Source of the DNA: Methanobacteriota archaeon
GTDB lineage: Archaea > Thermoplasmatota > Poseidoniia > Poseidoniales > Poseidoniaceae
NCBI GenBank assembly: GCA_002720095.2
Contig: PBGP02000002.1
Span: forward strand, 38,434-102,433
DNA length: 64,000 nucleotides
Direction: 5' to 3'
A program made the position numbers and the translations under genes. Shown here piece after piece: positions 38,127 through 49,300 of this stretch (its first letter is position 1; the number at the start of each line of letters is the position of its first letter). The notes under the pieces are model-generated. The model ran no database searches, had not been told where the DNA came from, and saw only the letters and a list, made by a program, of their open reading frames with translations.

Positions 38127-39455
38127 ATGAGTGGCTTGTTGGATAAAGCGAAGGCTAAAGAAGATGAAATAATTAATAATTCTGACAAAGAGAATAATTC
38201 TGTTGAGGGAGTTAAAAAAGAACATAAGAAAAATAAAAGTGTAAATAATAACGTTGAATCAAAATTATTGATGAAAAATCCAATCTTTATCTCTGGAATT
38301 ATTGGTTTATTAGTAAGTATGGTTGGTTTGTATTATCTTAAATATATTCCTGGTATTGCGGTTCTAGGAATCTTTCTTTGTTCATACATTGCTGCAGGAT
38401 ATTCATTCACAGGTGGATTTAAAATTGATTCAGAATCAAAAAAGAAATGGATTTCTTTAGGAGTAATATGGTTATTGTTCGGAGCGTTACCGTATTTGGG
38501 AGGTGCTAGTACAGGAGGTAATATTTCTCTACTATTAGATTCAGAAAATCCGTTTGACGAGTCAACAAATACTATCAATATGGTTTATTACTCTTCGGGA
38601 GGATTATTTGGTAGCGGTATCGGTGAGGATGTTATTTCAGTCACAGTAAAACAAGATGGAGAAAGCCTTTGGACAGGTGAAGTCAATGGTAAGCCATCCG
38701 TTACCAATGTGAATAATGGTAAAATATCATTAGACATTGATGATTTTTACAATCAAAATGCATTATACGTCAGTGATATACAAGAAGTATCTCATCCCGA
38801 GCTGGGACTGTTAGATGCACCAGTTATGTCTTCGATGGAATATACAGTAATAATTGAATCAGCGAGTGGTATATTAAGTAACGAAATGAAAATTACTGAT
38901 TCAATTATTACCAGAACTATTACTGATATTGATGGAGAATTATCTTTGTTTGTGGATTCAAATGACCTAAATGGGGATGGTGACACCGAAGATAGCGGAG
39001 AAAAAAGTGAAGGAGTTATCTTGAGTGGTTGGTTTGGGCATATGGCTGATTCTTTTGATGGTGCTTTACGTCCAGGTGCAGTTCAAAGTGAATACACAAT
39101 TACAACATCTATCAGTTTTGATGGGAGCGTTGTGTTTGATTATCCACTAATCACAGTTAGTGGAACTACCGCATTATGGGATGATTCAGTTTACGGAGAC
39201 GGAGCAGGTAAAGTAGGGGAGACCTCTTCAGATTTTGAATATCAGGGAGATCAAATTACATCATCTGGAATTAGTTACATCAGTAAAGACAAGATTTATG
39301 ATGGTGATGGATGTTATACTCTAACCATTACTATTTCTAATTCTGAAGCCTATTCATCACCCGATTATTTTCCAAATGTTATAGAAGAAGTGAACTATGA
39401 TTGGAAAGGTGGAGAGACTGACGAAGAGACTTTAGAAAAAGTAAACACTTGCTGA
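38127..39455 (+). CDS. Hypothetical membrane protein (cytoplasmic Lys-rich N-terminus, ~3 TMs, long ectodomain)
   Basis: TMs at PIFISGIIGLLVSMVGLYYL, IAVLGIFLCSYIAAGYSF, WISLGVIWLLFGALPYL; no family recognised. Confidence 0.65.
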   Translation: MSGLLDKAKAKEDEIINNSDKENNSVEGVKKEHKKNKSVNNNVESKLLMKNPIFISGIIGLLVSMVGLYYLKYIPGIAVLGIFLCSYIAAGYSFTGGFKIDSESKKKWISLGVIWLLFGALPYLGGASTGGNISLLLDSENPFDESTNTINMVYYSSGGLFGSGIGEDVISVTVKQDGESLWTGEVNGKPSVTNVNNGKISLDIDDFYNQNALYVSDIQEVSHPELGLLDAPVMSSMEYTVIIESASGILSNEMKITDSIITRTITDIDGELSLFVDSNDLNGDGDTEDSGEKSEGVILSGWFGHMADSFDGALRPGAVQSEYTITTSISFDGSVVFDYPLITVSGTTALWDDSVYGDGAGKVGETSSDFEYQGDQITSSGISYISKDKIYDGDGCYTLTITISNSEAYSSPDYFPNVIEEVNYDWKGGETDEETLEKVNTC

Positions 39456-39511
39456 TGATGTTCACAAATTTTAATCTGGTTAAATTATATCATAAATTAA
39501 GTAATTCGTCA

Positions 39512-41155
39512 TCAATCCTCTAAAGGATCAGTTTTTTCGTCTTCAGTATAACCCGTACTTTTACTAGTTTTATTGAGATAAGTTATTAATCCTATAATTC
39601 CAATGAATAGAACAACTATGACTATTATCGAACTGATTGCATTCTCAGATGAATCAGTCAAAGACTCCCATACAATCATTTCACTAGTAACAGTTCCATT
39701 GCCAAGTAATTCAGAATTTTCAAAACCTGATGGTTTAAGGGTTTTACATGTAAGAGATTCATTGCCTTGATTACTATTTCTCCAGTCAACCAAAGCAATA
39801 CCCGTTTCACCAGCCGCAATTAGCACCGTTTGACCAAACGGAGTTATATCAGCATCACTTCCATCAGACAATTTACATTCAATAGGTACTAATGCAGAAT
39901 TTGAACCAGTATTTTCTAGTGTCAATGTAACTTCAATTGGTTCATCAACAATAGATAAATTTTTATTCAATTCCATAGAAATAATGTTTACTTGGGGTAA
40001 ATCTAGACTAATTTCAATTGAGCTTTCAAAACCTATCGAAACGTTTTGAACACTATAATTTCCCCATGGAGAGTTCCACCATGCAGCCTCAATAAATGCA
40101 TTTTCTAAGTAAATTTCACCTTTCGAATTTACAATTTCAACCATTCTATAATTTGAATCACACATTATATCATACTCTCCCTCAGAATTAGTGGTATCCA
40201 TAATAGGTTTACTTGTTCCATACCAAGAAATATCTCTAATAATGAAATTAATTTCAGCAGGGGGAAAAGTTATTTTTTGGCACGAAAGGGTTTTAATCCA
40301 TCTATCAGCATCTCCAGTTGATTCAGCATCAGTCCAGTTTATCTCCATACCCCACGGTCCTTCGATATATTCATCTGTTTCGGTTCCATCTAATCCACCT
40401 CCCTGAAGATTGAACTCAGATTCTTCTGTAAGCATAATAGGTGAACTTAAGTTGTAAAAACTATTCACAGAGTTAAAAATACCCGAACCGCTAATATTAG
40501 CACCAACAATTTCTGAATCTTGTAAATTTATTACTCCTTCGTTAATTAGATTCCAATTTCTAGAATTATAAGGTCTTAGACCTTCTTGATCAAAATACCA
40601 TGGGCTTTCATCAATTACTTCAGAATCATCAACAGATAGAATAATCGAGTTAATAATTGATCCGTATATGTTATTACCTAACATATGGATTAAGAGTGGG
40701 TCATCATTGTACGAAAAAGGTACTGTGATAGTAAATTTACTTTCATTTGTAATATTTTCCCAATTTTCATTCCAAAAAATACTCGGTCCGTACTCGTAAT
40801 CTGAATCTAAATTAATCGTAATTTCTACAATTTTTGTTCCTGATGTTACAATGTTTGGAATTAATATACTCGAGTTTACTCCATATGGTAATAATGTAGT
40901 GCCAAAGTTTGTTCCTTGAATTTTACCTGACACATTCAAAATACCTCCTTCTTTAATTTTAATTTCTACTCCATCATTAACGATCACTTCGTCAGTAATG
41001 ATTACTAATTCTCCATCATTAATGATTATGTCAGAATTAATTTCTCCTCCATTAATGTATGATGTAGTTGTTTCTTCACCATTGGAAATAGGAGTAAATA
41101 TCAGTAAGTTTAGCAATAATAGGACAATGATAAAACTTCTTGGTTTTCTTCGCAT
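39512..41155 (-). CDS. Secreted, C-terminally anchored surface protein (CARDB-like)
   Basis: Signal peptide FIIVLLLLNLLIFTPISNGEE; VTLTLENTGSNSALVPIECKLSDG; C-terminal TM AISSIIVIVVLFIGIIGLITYL. Confidence 0.7.
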   Translation of the reverse strand: MRRKPRSFIIVLLLLNLLIFTPISNGEETTTSYINGGEINSDIIINDGELVIITDEVIVNDGVEIKIKEGGILNVSGKIQGTNFGTTLLPYGVNSSILIPNIVTSGTKIVEITINLDSDYEYGPSIFWNENWENITNESKFTITVPFSYNDDPLLIHMLGNNIYGSIINSIILSVDDSEVIDESPWYFDQEGLRPYNSRNWNLINEGVINLQDSEIVGANISGSGIFNSVNSFYNLSSPIMLTEESEFNLQGGGLDGTETDEYIEGPWGMEINWTDAESTGDADRWIKTLSCQKITFPPAEINFIIRDISWYGTSKPIMDTTNSEGEYDIMCDSNYRMVEIVNSKGEIYLENAFIEAAWWNSPWGNYSVQNVSIGFESSIEISLDLPQVNIISMELNKNLSIVDEPIEVTLTLENTGSNSALVPIECKLSDGSDADITPFGQTVLIAAGETGIALVDWRNSNQGNESLTCKTLKPSGFENSELLGNGTVTSEMIVWESLTDSSENAISSIIVIVVLFIGIIGLITYLNKTSKSTGYTEDEKTDPLED

Positions 41156-41188
41156 TGAACAACCGACAATTAACTATGTTTTAAGTTG

Positions 41189-41968
41189 TTAGTAATCTAC
41201 ATCCTTCCATCCCATTTTATATCCGAACATGTTGAAAGCTCTATGCAAGAATGGAGTGGTTAGTAACAATAAAAACCCCGCAAGAACTACTCTAGGAGCA
41301 CCATAAGGGGAGTAAAATAAATCCACATTTCCCCATTTGATGATTGAATTTCCCATAAATAATCCTCCAAAAACAAACAATGCGATGGCGAATGGTAAAG
41401 TGTCAAGCAAAGGAGCTCTACTAGTTTCTTTTCCTTCCCTAATCAGTCCTTTTCTTCTTTTGAAAAATGAACCCGTTGCATCTCCGAAAAGACAAACCAT
41501 CCCGAGCAAAGTACCAATGAAGAATGATGTAGTCCATTCATTACCAATCCAAAACCATGCATCTTCACTAACTCCAGCTAGGATATCTATGAATGGAACT
41601 TTATAATTCCCATTACTCAGTGCATGAATTATCATTGCCAGAAAACCGCTTGATATAGAACCACCTATGAAACCATTCCATGTCTTGCCGTCCCCTAAGA
41701 TTCTCTTTCCGTCCCATGCTTTTTTACCCATATCAATAGGCCAAGGGCCGTATCCATACTTGGGAGGCAGCCTGCCCCAAATCATGGCAAATGTATTTGC
41801 TAAGTATCCAGGCATGTAAATCCACAAAACAACAATTACAATTGTTGAGAATCCTATCATTCCATCTAAGGTAAGAGCATAACTGATATCCTCTCTCGTG
41901 GGCACTAATGTGTCCAACATGGGCTGGGTCAAATTAAACGGGCACTTAAATAATACAGTGTGCGACAT
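41189..41968 (-). CDS. carS: CDP-archaeol synthase-like protein (CarS)
   Basis: MPGYLANTFAMIWGRLPP..PIDMGKKAWDGKRILGDGKTWNGFIGG; polytopic. Confidence 0.88.
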   Translation of the reverse strand: MSHTVLFKCPFNLTQPMLDTLVPTREDISYALTLDGMIGFSTIVIVVLWIYMPGYLANTFAMIWGRLPPKYGYGPWPIDMGKKAWDGKRILGDGKTWNGFIGGSISSGFLAMIIHALSNGNYKVPFIDILAGVSEDAWFWIGNEWTTSFFIGTLLGMVCLFGDATGSFFKRRKGLIREGKETSRAPLLDTLPFAIALFVFGGLFMGNSIIKWGNVDLFYSPYGAPRVVLAGFLLLLTTPFLHRAFNMFGYKMGWKDVDY

Positions 41969-42028
41969 AACACTTATTGTAATTCTAGATGCGATTTAAT
42001 TATGGAGTATGTTTGATTAGATTGAATT

Positions 42029-43282
42029 ATGGGCAAAAATATATTGGTAATAGGTGGTGGGGGCAGAGAGCACTCTATCTCGTTAGGTCTCAAAAAAAGT
42101 GCTAAGGTAAATGAGATCCATATAGCACCTGGTAATGCTGGGACGTTGAACGTAGGGAAAAACCATGAAATTGACATTTTAGATAACGAACAGGTAATAA
42201 ATCTGGTTAATGAATTTAGCATAGATTTAGTAATAATTGGCCCTGAAGCTCCGTTAGTAAATGGATTATCAGATAGATTAAGCCTGGAGAAAGTACTTTG
42301 TTTTGGCCCTTTTTCAAGTGGTGCTAAATTAGAGGGTTCTAAGCAGTATGCCAAGGAGATAATGAAAAAATTAAATATTCCCACCGCAAATTCAACAGTA
42401 ATCACAAATTCATCCGATATAGAGAAAATTTTGGATGAATATGGGCCAAATTGGGTCATAAAAAGAGATGTACTAGCTGGTGGGAAGGGAGTTACAGTCA
42501 CGAGTGAAAGACATCTTGCAGTGAATTCGATACTAGAAGGACTTAATCTAGATGGTTTTGTTCTAGTCGAAGAATTTCTTGAGGGTGAAGAAGCAAGCAT
42601 GTTAGTAATCATGGATGAATCTGGCTATGTTTGTTTACCTGCAAGTCAAGACCACAAAAGACTTACGGATGGTGATAAAGGACCCAATACAGGGGGAATG
42701 GGCGCGTATGCACCTGCACCAATAATATCTAAATCTGTAACAAATAAGATTCTTGAAAGAATAGTTCAGCCCATGCATATGTGGTTATCTTCATGTGAAG
42801 ATAAATACAGAGGGTGTTTGTATGTCGGTTTAATGATTGACAAATCTGGTGATCCTTCTGTCGTTGAATATAATGTTCGTTTTGGAGATCCAGAGACTCA
42901 AGTGACAATACCATTAATTTCCTCTGATTTATACGATTTATTTTCTTATACTGCTGAAGGTAGAATTAAAGATTTAGATGTGACTTTTTATGAAAAGCAT
43001 GCTTTAACAGTGGTATTGGCATCAGAAGGTTATCCAAAAAAACCAGTAATTAACAGAAGGATTTCAGGTCTTAAAGATGACTCAGAAAATATTGTAGTTC
43101 ACCATGCAGGAACTAAGATTGATGATAACGGAAATTTGGTCTCAAACGGGGGAAGAGTATTATCTGTTACAGGTATTTCTGATTCACTTTCAGAATCTGC
43201 GAGGATATCTTATGAGTTAATCAATAATATCACTCTTGAAGGTTCACATTTTAGAAAAGACATAGGTTTCAGAACACTTTGA
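42029..43282 (+). CDS. purD: Phosphoribosylamine--glycine ligase
   Basis: NILVIGGGGREHSISLGL, DLVIIGPEAPLVNGL, VVEYNVRFGDPETQ. Confidence 0.96.
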   Translation: MGKNILVIGGGGREHSISLGLKKSAKVNEIHIAPGNAGTLNVGKNHEIDILDNEQVINLVNEFSIDLVIIGPEAPLVNGLSDRLSLEKVLCFGPFSSGAKLEGSKQYAKEIMKKLNIPTANSTVITNSSDIEKILDEYGPNWVIKRDVLAGGKGVTVTSERHLAVNSILEGLNLDGFVLVEEFLEGEEASMLVIMDESGYVCLPASQDHKRLTDGDKGPNTGGMGAYAPAPIISKSVTNKILERIVQPMHMWLSSCEDKYRGCLYVGLMIDKSGDPSVVEYNVRFGDPETQVTIPLISSDLYDLFSYTAEGRIKDLDVTFYEKHALTVVLASEGYPKKPVINRRISGLKDDSENIVVHHAGTKIDDNGNLVSNGGRVLSVTGISDSLSESARISYELINNITLEGSHFRKDIGFRTL

Positions 43283-43336
43283 AAACTTCACTTACAAGGG
43301 TCACGGTTAAAACTAGAAGGCGGGTCGCTTGGGCGC

Positions 43337-43353
43337 CATAGCCTTAGGCTATG
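43337..43353. promoter_or_regulatory. Perfect hairpin CATAGCC-tta-GGCTATG just upstream of the AglB start
   Basis: 7-bp perfect stem, 3-nt loop; overlaps the ORF-track ATG at 43351, which is therefore probably not the start. Confidence 0.5.
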
Positions 43354-43368
43354 CGTGAGGGAATTAAA

Positions 43369-46300
43369 ATGGAAAACGAAAATGAAGAGACAATCGCCGT
43401 CTCATTTGGCCGATTTGGTGACGTTGGAAGGCTTCTAATTGCACCTTTTGCTATATTAATTGCACTTTTCGGTGGAATGTTATTCGGCGTAAATATCGAC
43501 TTGAATGATTTCGTGGTTCCTCTCGTAGTACTTGGTTGTGCTTCAATGATGGCCACGGCTCCAATTTTTGGAGAAAAATTCATCGGAGACAAATTATCTT
43601 CTAATCTAATAGTTGGTTTATATCTTATCTTAGCAATTGTTGTTAGTTCAATTGTAGCGAACATCTTTGGTGGAGTTGTTGGATTTTTGTTTACATTGAC
43701 ATCAATCATTGGATATATTTTTGTTAGGTTAAACAAAAACGAGGAGTTTGTTATCTTGACATTCTTCTCAATTGGTTTTTATGCATCATTGGGTGTTGCT
43801 GGAGCCGTAGAATCAATGCTTCCTGAAATTGATTACACTGCTACATACACTAATGAATTAAATGAACTAAGGGGAGTCACAGCAGAAATGTTCTTTACTT
43901 TTTTATTCATAATGACATCGTTAGGAATCATTTTTGCTATTTTGCAAAGGAATATTTTACAATCTCCTGGTTCAGGTTCTTGGTTTAAGTATCTTCCAAA
44001 CGTTGAAGAGGGATATAAGCCTGTAGGGCCGTTATTGGTCGCATTATCTATGTGGTCATTTGCGCATATTTTGACATTAATTCATTTCGCCTTATTAGGT
44101 GGAATTTCGGACGAAGTAGTTCAGGATCTGGGAATGACTGGAGAACAGATTAGAATGTCTGGTCAATATCTTTCGGTTTGGTGGGCGTTATTTACAGGAA
44201 TAATCGCAATAATCACAGCATTCTTTTATTCAGAGAGATGGTTTACTAGATCGATGTTGATTAGTGCGACTTGGATACTATATTCATTTGGAAGGTTCCA
44301 AGAACAAGGGTATTTTGAACAGTTCATTAGTCCGAACGAAGATGGGGCAAGATGGATAGATTTACTCAGCGAAGGCATTGGAATGTGGTTATGGCTTGGG
44401 ATCACTTTCTTTACATTTGTACTCGTATTTTACTTCTCAACTCATGAGAAATACGGCAACAAAATGAACAGGACCATAGGTGATATTGGTAATGCTAGGG
44501 CATTTTGGAATGAAAATTGGGCTTCGGTTTTAATTGCTGGAGCTTTCGCGTTTGGTCTGACAATCAGAGTTGTTTGGAATGTACTTCCAGCAATGAATGC
44601 AATAGGTACAGGAGGATGGGATTTAACTGGTGGATCGGACCCATGGTACATGAAAAGGGCGATTGACTACATTATTGCAGAAAGAGCACATTTCATATTC
44701 GATGCAGATAGAGCGTATCCTATTGGTGACATAAACCCGAGACCTCCTTTATTTACGTGGAGTCTTGCTTTAGGAGGATTGATTCTAGCCCCAATCTTAG
44801 GAATTTCAGCTGAAAACGCCGTATGGTGGAGTATTGGTGCATTGCCTGCAATTTATGGAGCATTGATAATTTTCCCAGTAGCAGGCATGGCTAGAGAAGT
44901 ATTCGGTAAAGGTGCAGGAGTTTTAGCTGCTTGGTTAATAGCGTTCATGCCAGGACATGTTAGTCACACAACATTTGCTTTAGCTGATCACGATGCATTC
45001 GTATTACTATTTGCTACAGTAGGTTTTTATTACTATATTATGTCTATGAAAAATATTAACGAAGATAAAATTTTAATTAAATCAGGCTGGAATCCTACTA
45101 ATCTGCTACTAGGATTCTCTAAGGTCTGGGAAAATCAAAGATTGGCAACTTCTTACTCAATCCTATCTGGTGTTTCTTTTGCTATTGTCGCGTTAGCTTG
45201 GAAAGGTTTCATTTACGCTCCATCTATTATTTTTGTATTTTTCATGATACAGATTCTGTTTAACTTGTTTAGACGTAGAGATAGTATGGCAATTACAGTG
45301 TTAACTGTCACTATGTTACTGGCACTGTGGTTAACCTCGCTTCCGTTTTACATGCATCCAGAATTAGGATTGTTACTAAATGGAGAATTTCAGGCTATGT
45401 TTTATATCTCAGGATTAATATTGGTATCTGGGTACATTGTTTGCTCTGCTAGGGATAAACCATGGCTATTGGTAATTGGAACAGGCACTGTTCTAGTAGT
45501 CATACCACTATTTTTGGTATGGTTACAGTGGTTACTAGGATATTCTGACGCAGGTTCAACTCTGTTTACTGGTGGAGGTTATTTCTCAAAAAATAAAATT
45601 TTTGGTACCATTGCTGAAGCACAAGCTCCATCCAGAGGATTGCTATTTGGAAGTTTTGGAGCTATAATTTTTGTTTCTGCTTTGGCACGAGGATTCGGAC
45701 TATCATGGTCTGGGCTGCGACATAGAAAAGTTCCTGAATTATTACTCGCAGTTTGGGTTTTATTGGCTTCATACATGGCATGGTCTGCAGGTAGATTCGT
45801 ATACAATGCTACACCAGTAATGGCCATAGTTTCAGCCGGAGCTTTTTCGTGGTTGTGGGCTAATTCAGGTTGGGACGGGTTAGTGAAACAGTGGAGAAGA
45901 ATGGGAATTAACACGCCGGGTGCTAGATTTACCTCTGGAAGGAAAGTATTGTTCAAAAGCCCAGGATTTATTGCGATTTTCATGATTTTCATAATGGTGT
46001 TTTCTCAACATGCAACATATGGTCTCGATGCGGCTATTCCTAGAGGTAGCGATAAAGCTAGTGATGTTGACGAAGAATTGTACAATTTAATGCCTGACTT
46101 TTTGAGGTGGAGTAATATTATTGATGGGACTGCTTACGAAGATGTTCAGGGTTATTGGTTCCTAAATTCATTTGGCCCAGGTTTTAATGATTATTATTGG
46201 AATGCAGCCTATGATTGGCTTTCAGAACAGGATAAAATCCATACGGGAGTTAATGACGAAGTATCATGTAATGAACTTGAAGGTAATTGGAATTCAGAAA

Positions 46301-49300
46301 CTAAGACATGTGGGATGAAATTTTCAGATAAACCTGCGTTTGTATCTTGGTGGGATTATGGATTTCAAGCAATGTCACAAGGTGATCATCCAACAGTTGC
46401 GGATAATTTCCAGACTGGAATTCCAACAGCTGGTAACATGCTTCTAGCTCGTAATCAAGACGATGTAGTTGCAATGTTCATCACTAGATTAGGAATAGGT
46501 GATGTAGTTTGGAGTGGAGGCAATCACTATTCAAATTCCTTCAAATCAATAATTGAAAGTAATCTTGAAACACCTCAATATGAAGAATTCTATTTAGTGA
46601 CGAGGGGATTAACTCAAGAAATAGCCAAAGAAAGAATGTTTGAGGTTTACGAATGGACCGAGGCCACGACTAATCAAGGGGTATTGGCTTTATCTAGAGG
46701 ATATGTTGTTGAAGATGGAGTAAAAACCGATAATTACGTTTATAGAATTTATGAAGGAGAAAAGCAACTCGGAAATGATTATCTGACTGAGGCAGAAGCA
46801 AAATCAGCCTTCGAAGATCGAGTAGCCAACAGAGATGTAATTACAGAATATTTCGACGAGGACTCTGGACAGACATTTGGAGCAAGTCATTATGTGGTTG
46901 GGGATTATTGGTATACATCTGACATCATCGAGAAGTTCGATGATGCTGGAACATCAATCCACAGACAGAATTCTCAAATTGCATTAGCAACGCAAGTTTT
47001 GACAGGCTCTCTAGATTCTGAACAAATTAATGATTTGTACAACGAAATAATTCAATTAGATATCTATGAAGTTCCAGACAGTGAAGGAGCTCCCGGTCAG
47101 ACAATTACGAGAAATCATGAGATATCTTATTTTGCAATAGATACTCGACTTTATCCTCTTGGAGGAGGGGCGTACTTAGATACATCTTTCAATAGGAAAA
47201 ACCCTACAGGGATATTTTATGCTCCAACAATCCTTTCTGGACAAGATCCAGCGCATTTTATGAATACCATTTACGAAACGCAAAGAGGTACTGAGAGTAT
47301 AATTGAGCGAACAGCTGAGGATTTTAATGAACAATATAAAATGGATGTTTTGAGAAGTCAAAGCGGTGGAGATGTTGAAATAATAGAGTTGGTAGATGTA
47401 AGATACGACCATTCAGAATCATTTTTTGATACTATGCTAGCGAGAACATATGTAGGCTATGGAGCTTCAGATTTAGGTCTCACTGACTACACTGGAACAG
47501 TATCGGCCACCCCTAAAACAATGTTATCTTCCGCATCTTCAGGAACTCCTGGCTCTGCTTTAGAATCTGCATGGCCTCTTCCTGGAGCAATGATGAATCA
47601 CTTTGTAATCGCAAATTGGTATGACGAAAGAGGAGATTTCGAGAATTTTGGACTAGGAGAAGCTAATTTTGGCGTTAAGGTGATGAAATATTATGCAGGA
47701 GCAGAATTATGTGGTTCAGTAACTGTCCCAGAATTAGATACACCTATTGCAGGGGCCACATTACTTATCGAAAGAGACGGATTCAGTGGTGAAGGTACTG
47801 AAGATCTTGATAACAGGACTTATTGGATTCCTATTGGAACAACTACTACTGATTCTGGTGGAAATTATTGTTTTACAGCACCGGCTGGTAGAATTAGAGT
47901 TACAGCTTTAACAGGAGAATTTGATAGTTCTGCAGATTTAATCACAATACAATCTGGTGAACTTGATGTATATTCAATGAATTTAGATATCATTGGACAG
48001 AATACAGGTGAACGAGTTGTCAATCCAATTACGGGGTTACTATCAGAAGTATCAGGAATGATGTGGTTAGGTGAAAATGAGATAAATATTACTTCTGAGC
48101 AGGCTGAAAGAAAACCAAATGCCGAGGTTTCCAAGTTAGACATTGAATTAGAAACATCATCTGCTTCAGGTGTCGTAAATTGGGAAGGTGAAGGACAATT
48201 CTCTGGATTACCCCTAGTTGAAACTGAATTCGTACTGCAGAATGTTTGGAATGAAGAAATATCTTATAATGTTAGCACGATAAACAAAACAGTTTCTGGG
48301 GAGGATTTAGTAATTGAGGGGGAAGGTATTGCTGTTTACACAGAAACTGATGGTGTTGTACAATCGCTAAATAATGAGAACCTCAGAGTTTCAAACTTTA
48401 TTGGGAATTACTCGAGATATTTGTCTACTGGTCAATCATACACAGGTAATGGAACATGGAGTGGTAAGGGAATTCTTGAAGCTTCATGGTTAGAAGATAC
48501 AAATATAAGCGAATGTATCAATTCGACAGTTCCGAATGGTTCAGAAGTATGTCTGGGTGTTGATGGTAAATATTTGATAAATGGAACATTAGTTGCAAGT
48601 GGAAGATTTACTGCAGATGAATTGACTGAACTAACAACATTTTTGGATAATGCAACATTTGAAGCGTCAGGAAAATTCGTAGGAACGGGAGTCTTTGAAG
48701 GTACAGCTCAGTATTCTGGTGTTGGAGATTACAGTGGAGATATGGTTGTTCCTGGCACATTTTATGCCAACGATATTGCCCCTGGTGAGTATAAAATGTA
48801 TGCAATATTTAACAACGGAAGAACATCAGACGTTATTGAAGAAATTACTGTAGGTTTAGAACACACAGGAGATCTTGAATTATCTCTAACTGGTTTACAA
48901 GTATCTGGTTTAATTTTCGATGAATCAGGAGATGCAGTAAATGCTACTGTCGAAATTATCGATTTGGACCTAGATACACAAACATGTACTGAAGTTAACC
49001 TCAATAATGACGGAATTTGGGTAGACAGTACTCAATCTTTATTCAGTCCTGCTATTAATTGTCTAAAATTTAGTTCAGGAGAAGAAGGTAATGTCAGTAT
49101 AGGGCCTCTATCACCAGGTAATTACTCACTTCGAGTAGATTTAGATGGTGATTTGCAGTATGAATTAAACTCCACTCTAAATGAGCAAAATAATCAACTG
49201 ACATTTATTGGTGAAATATTGGAACATGGAGATGTAGAATTTTCTATTAGTCCAGTGGTTATTAACGAATCCAATATTAATCAACCAGATATAATTGATG

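Noticed and set aside
41974-42612. 212-aa minus-strand ORF opposite purD
   Set aside because: Lies antisense to a well-supported purD; Ser/Pro/Leu-rich translation typical of antisense frames.
43344-43736. Minus-strand ORF of 130 aa overlapping the AglB N-terminus
   Set aside because: Fully antisense to a clear CDS, no recognisable domain or initiation signal.
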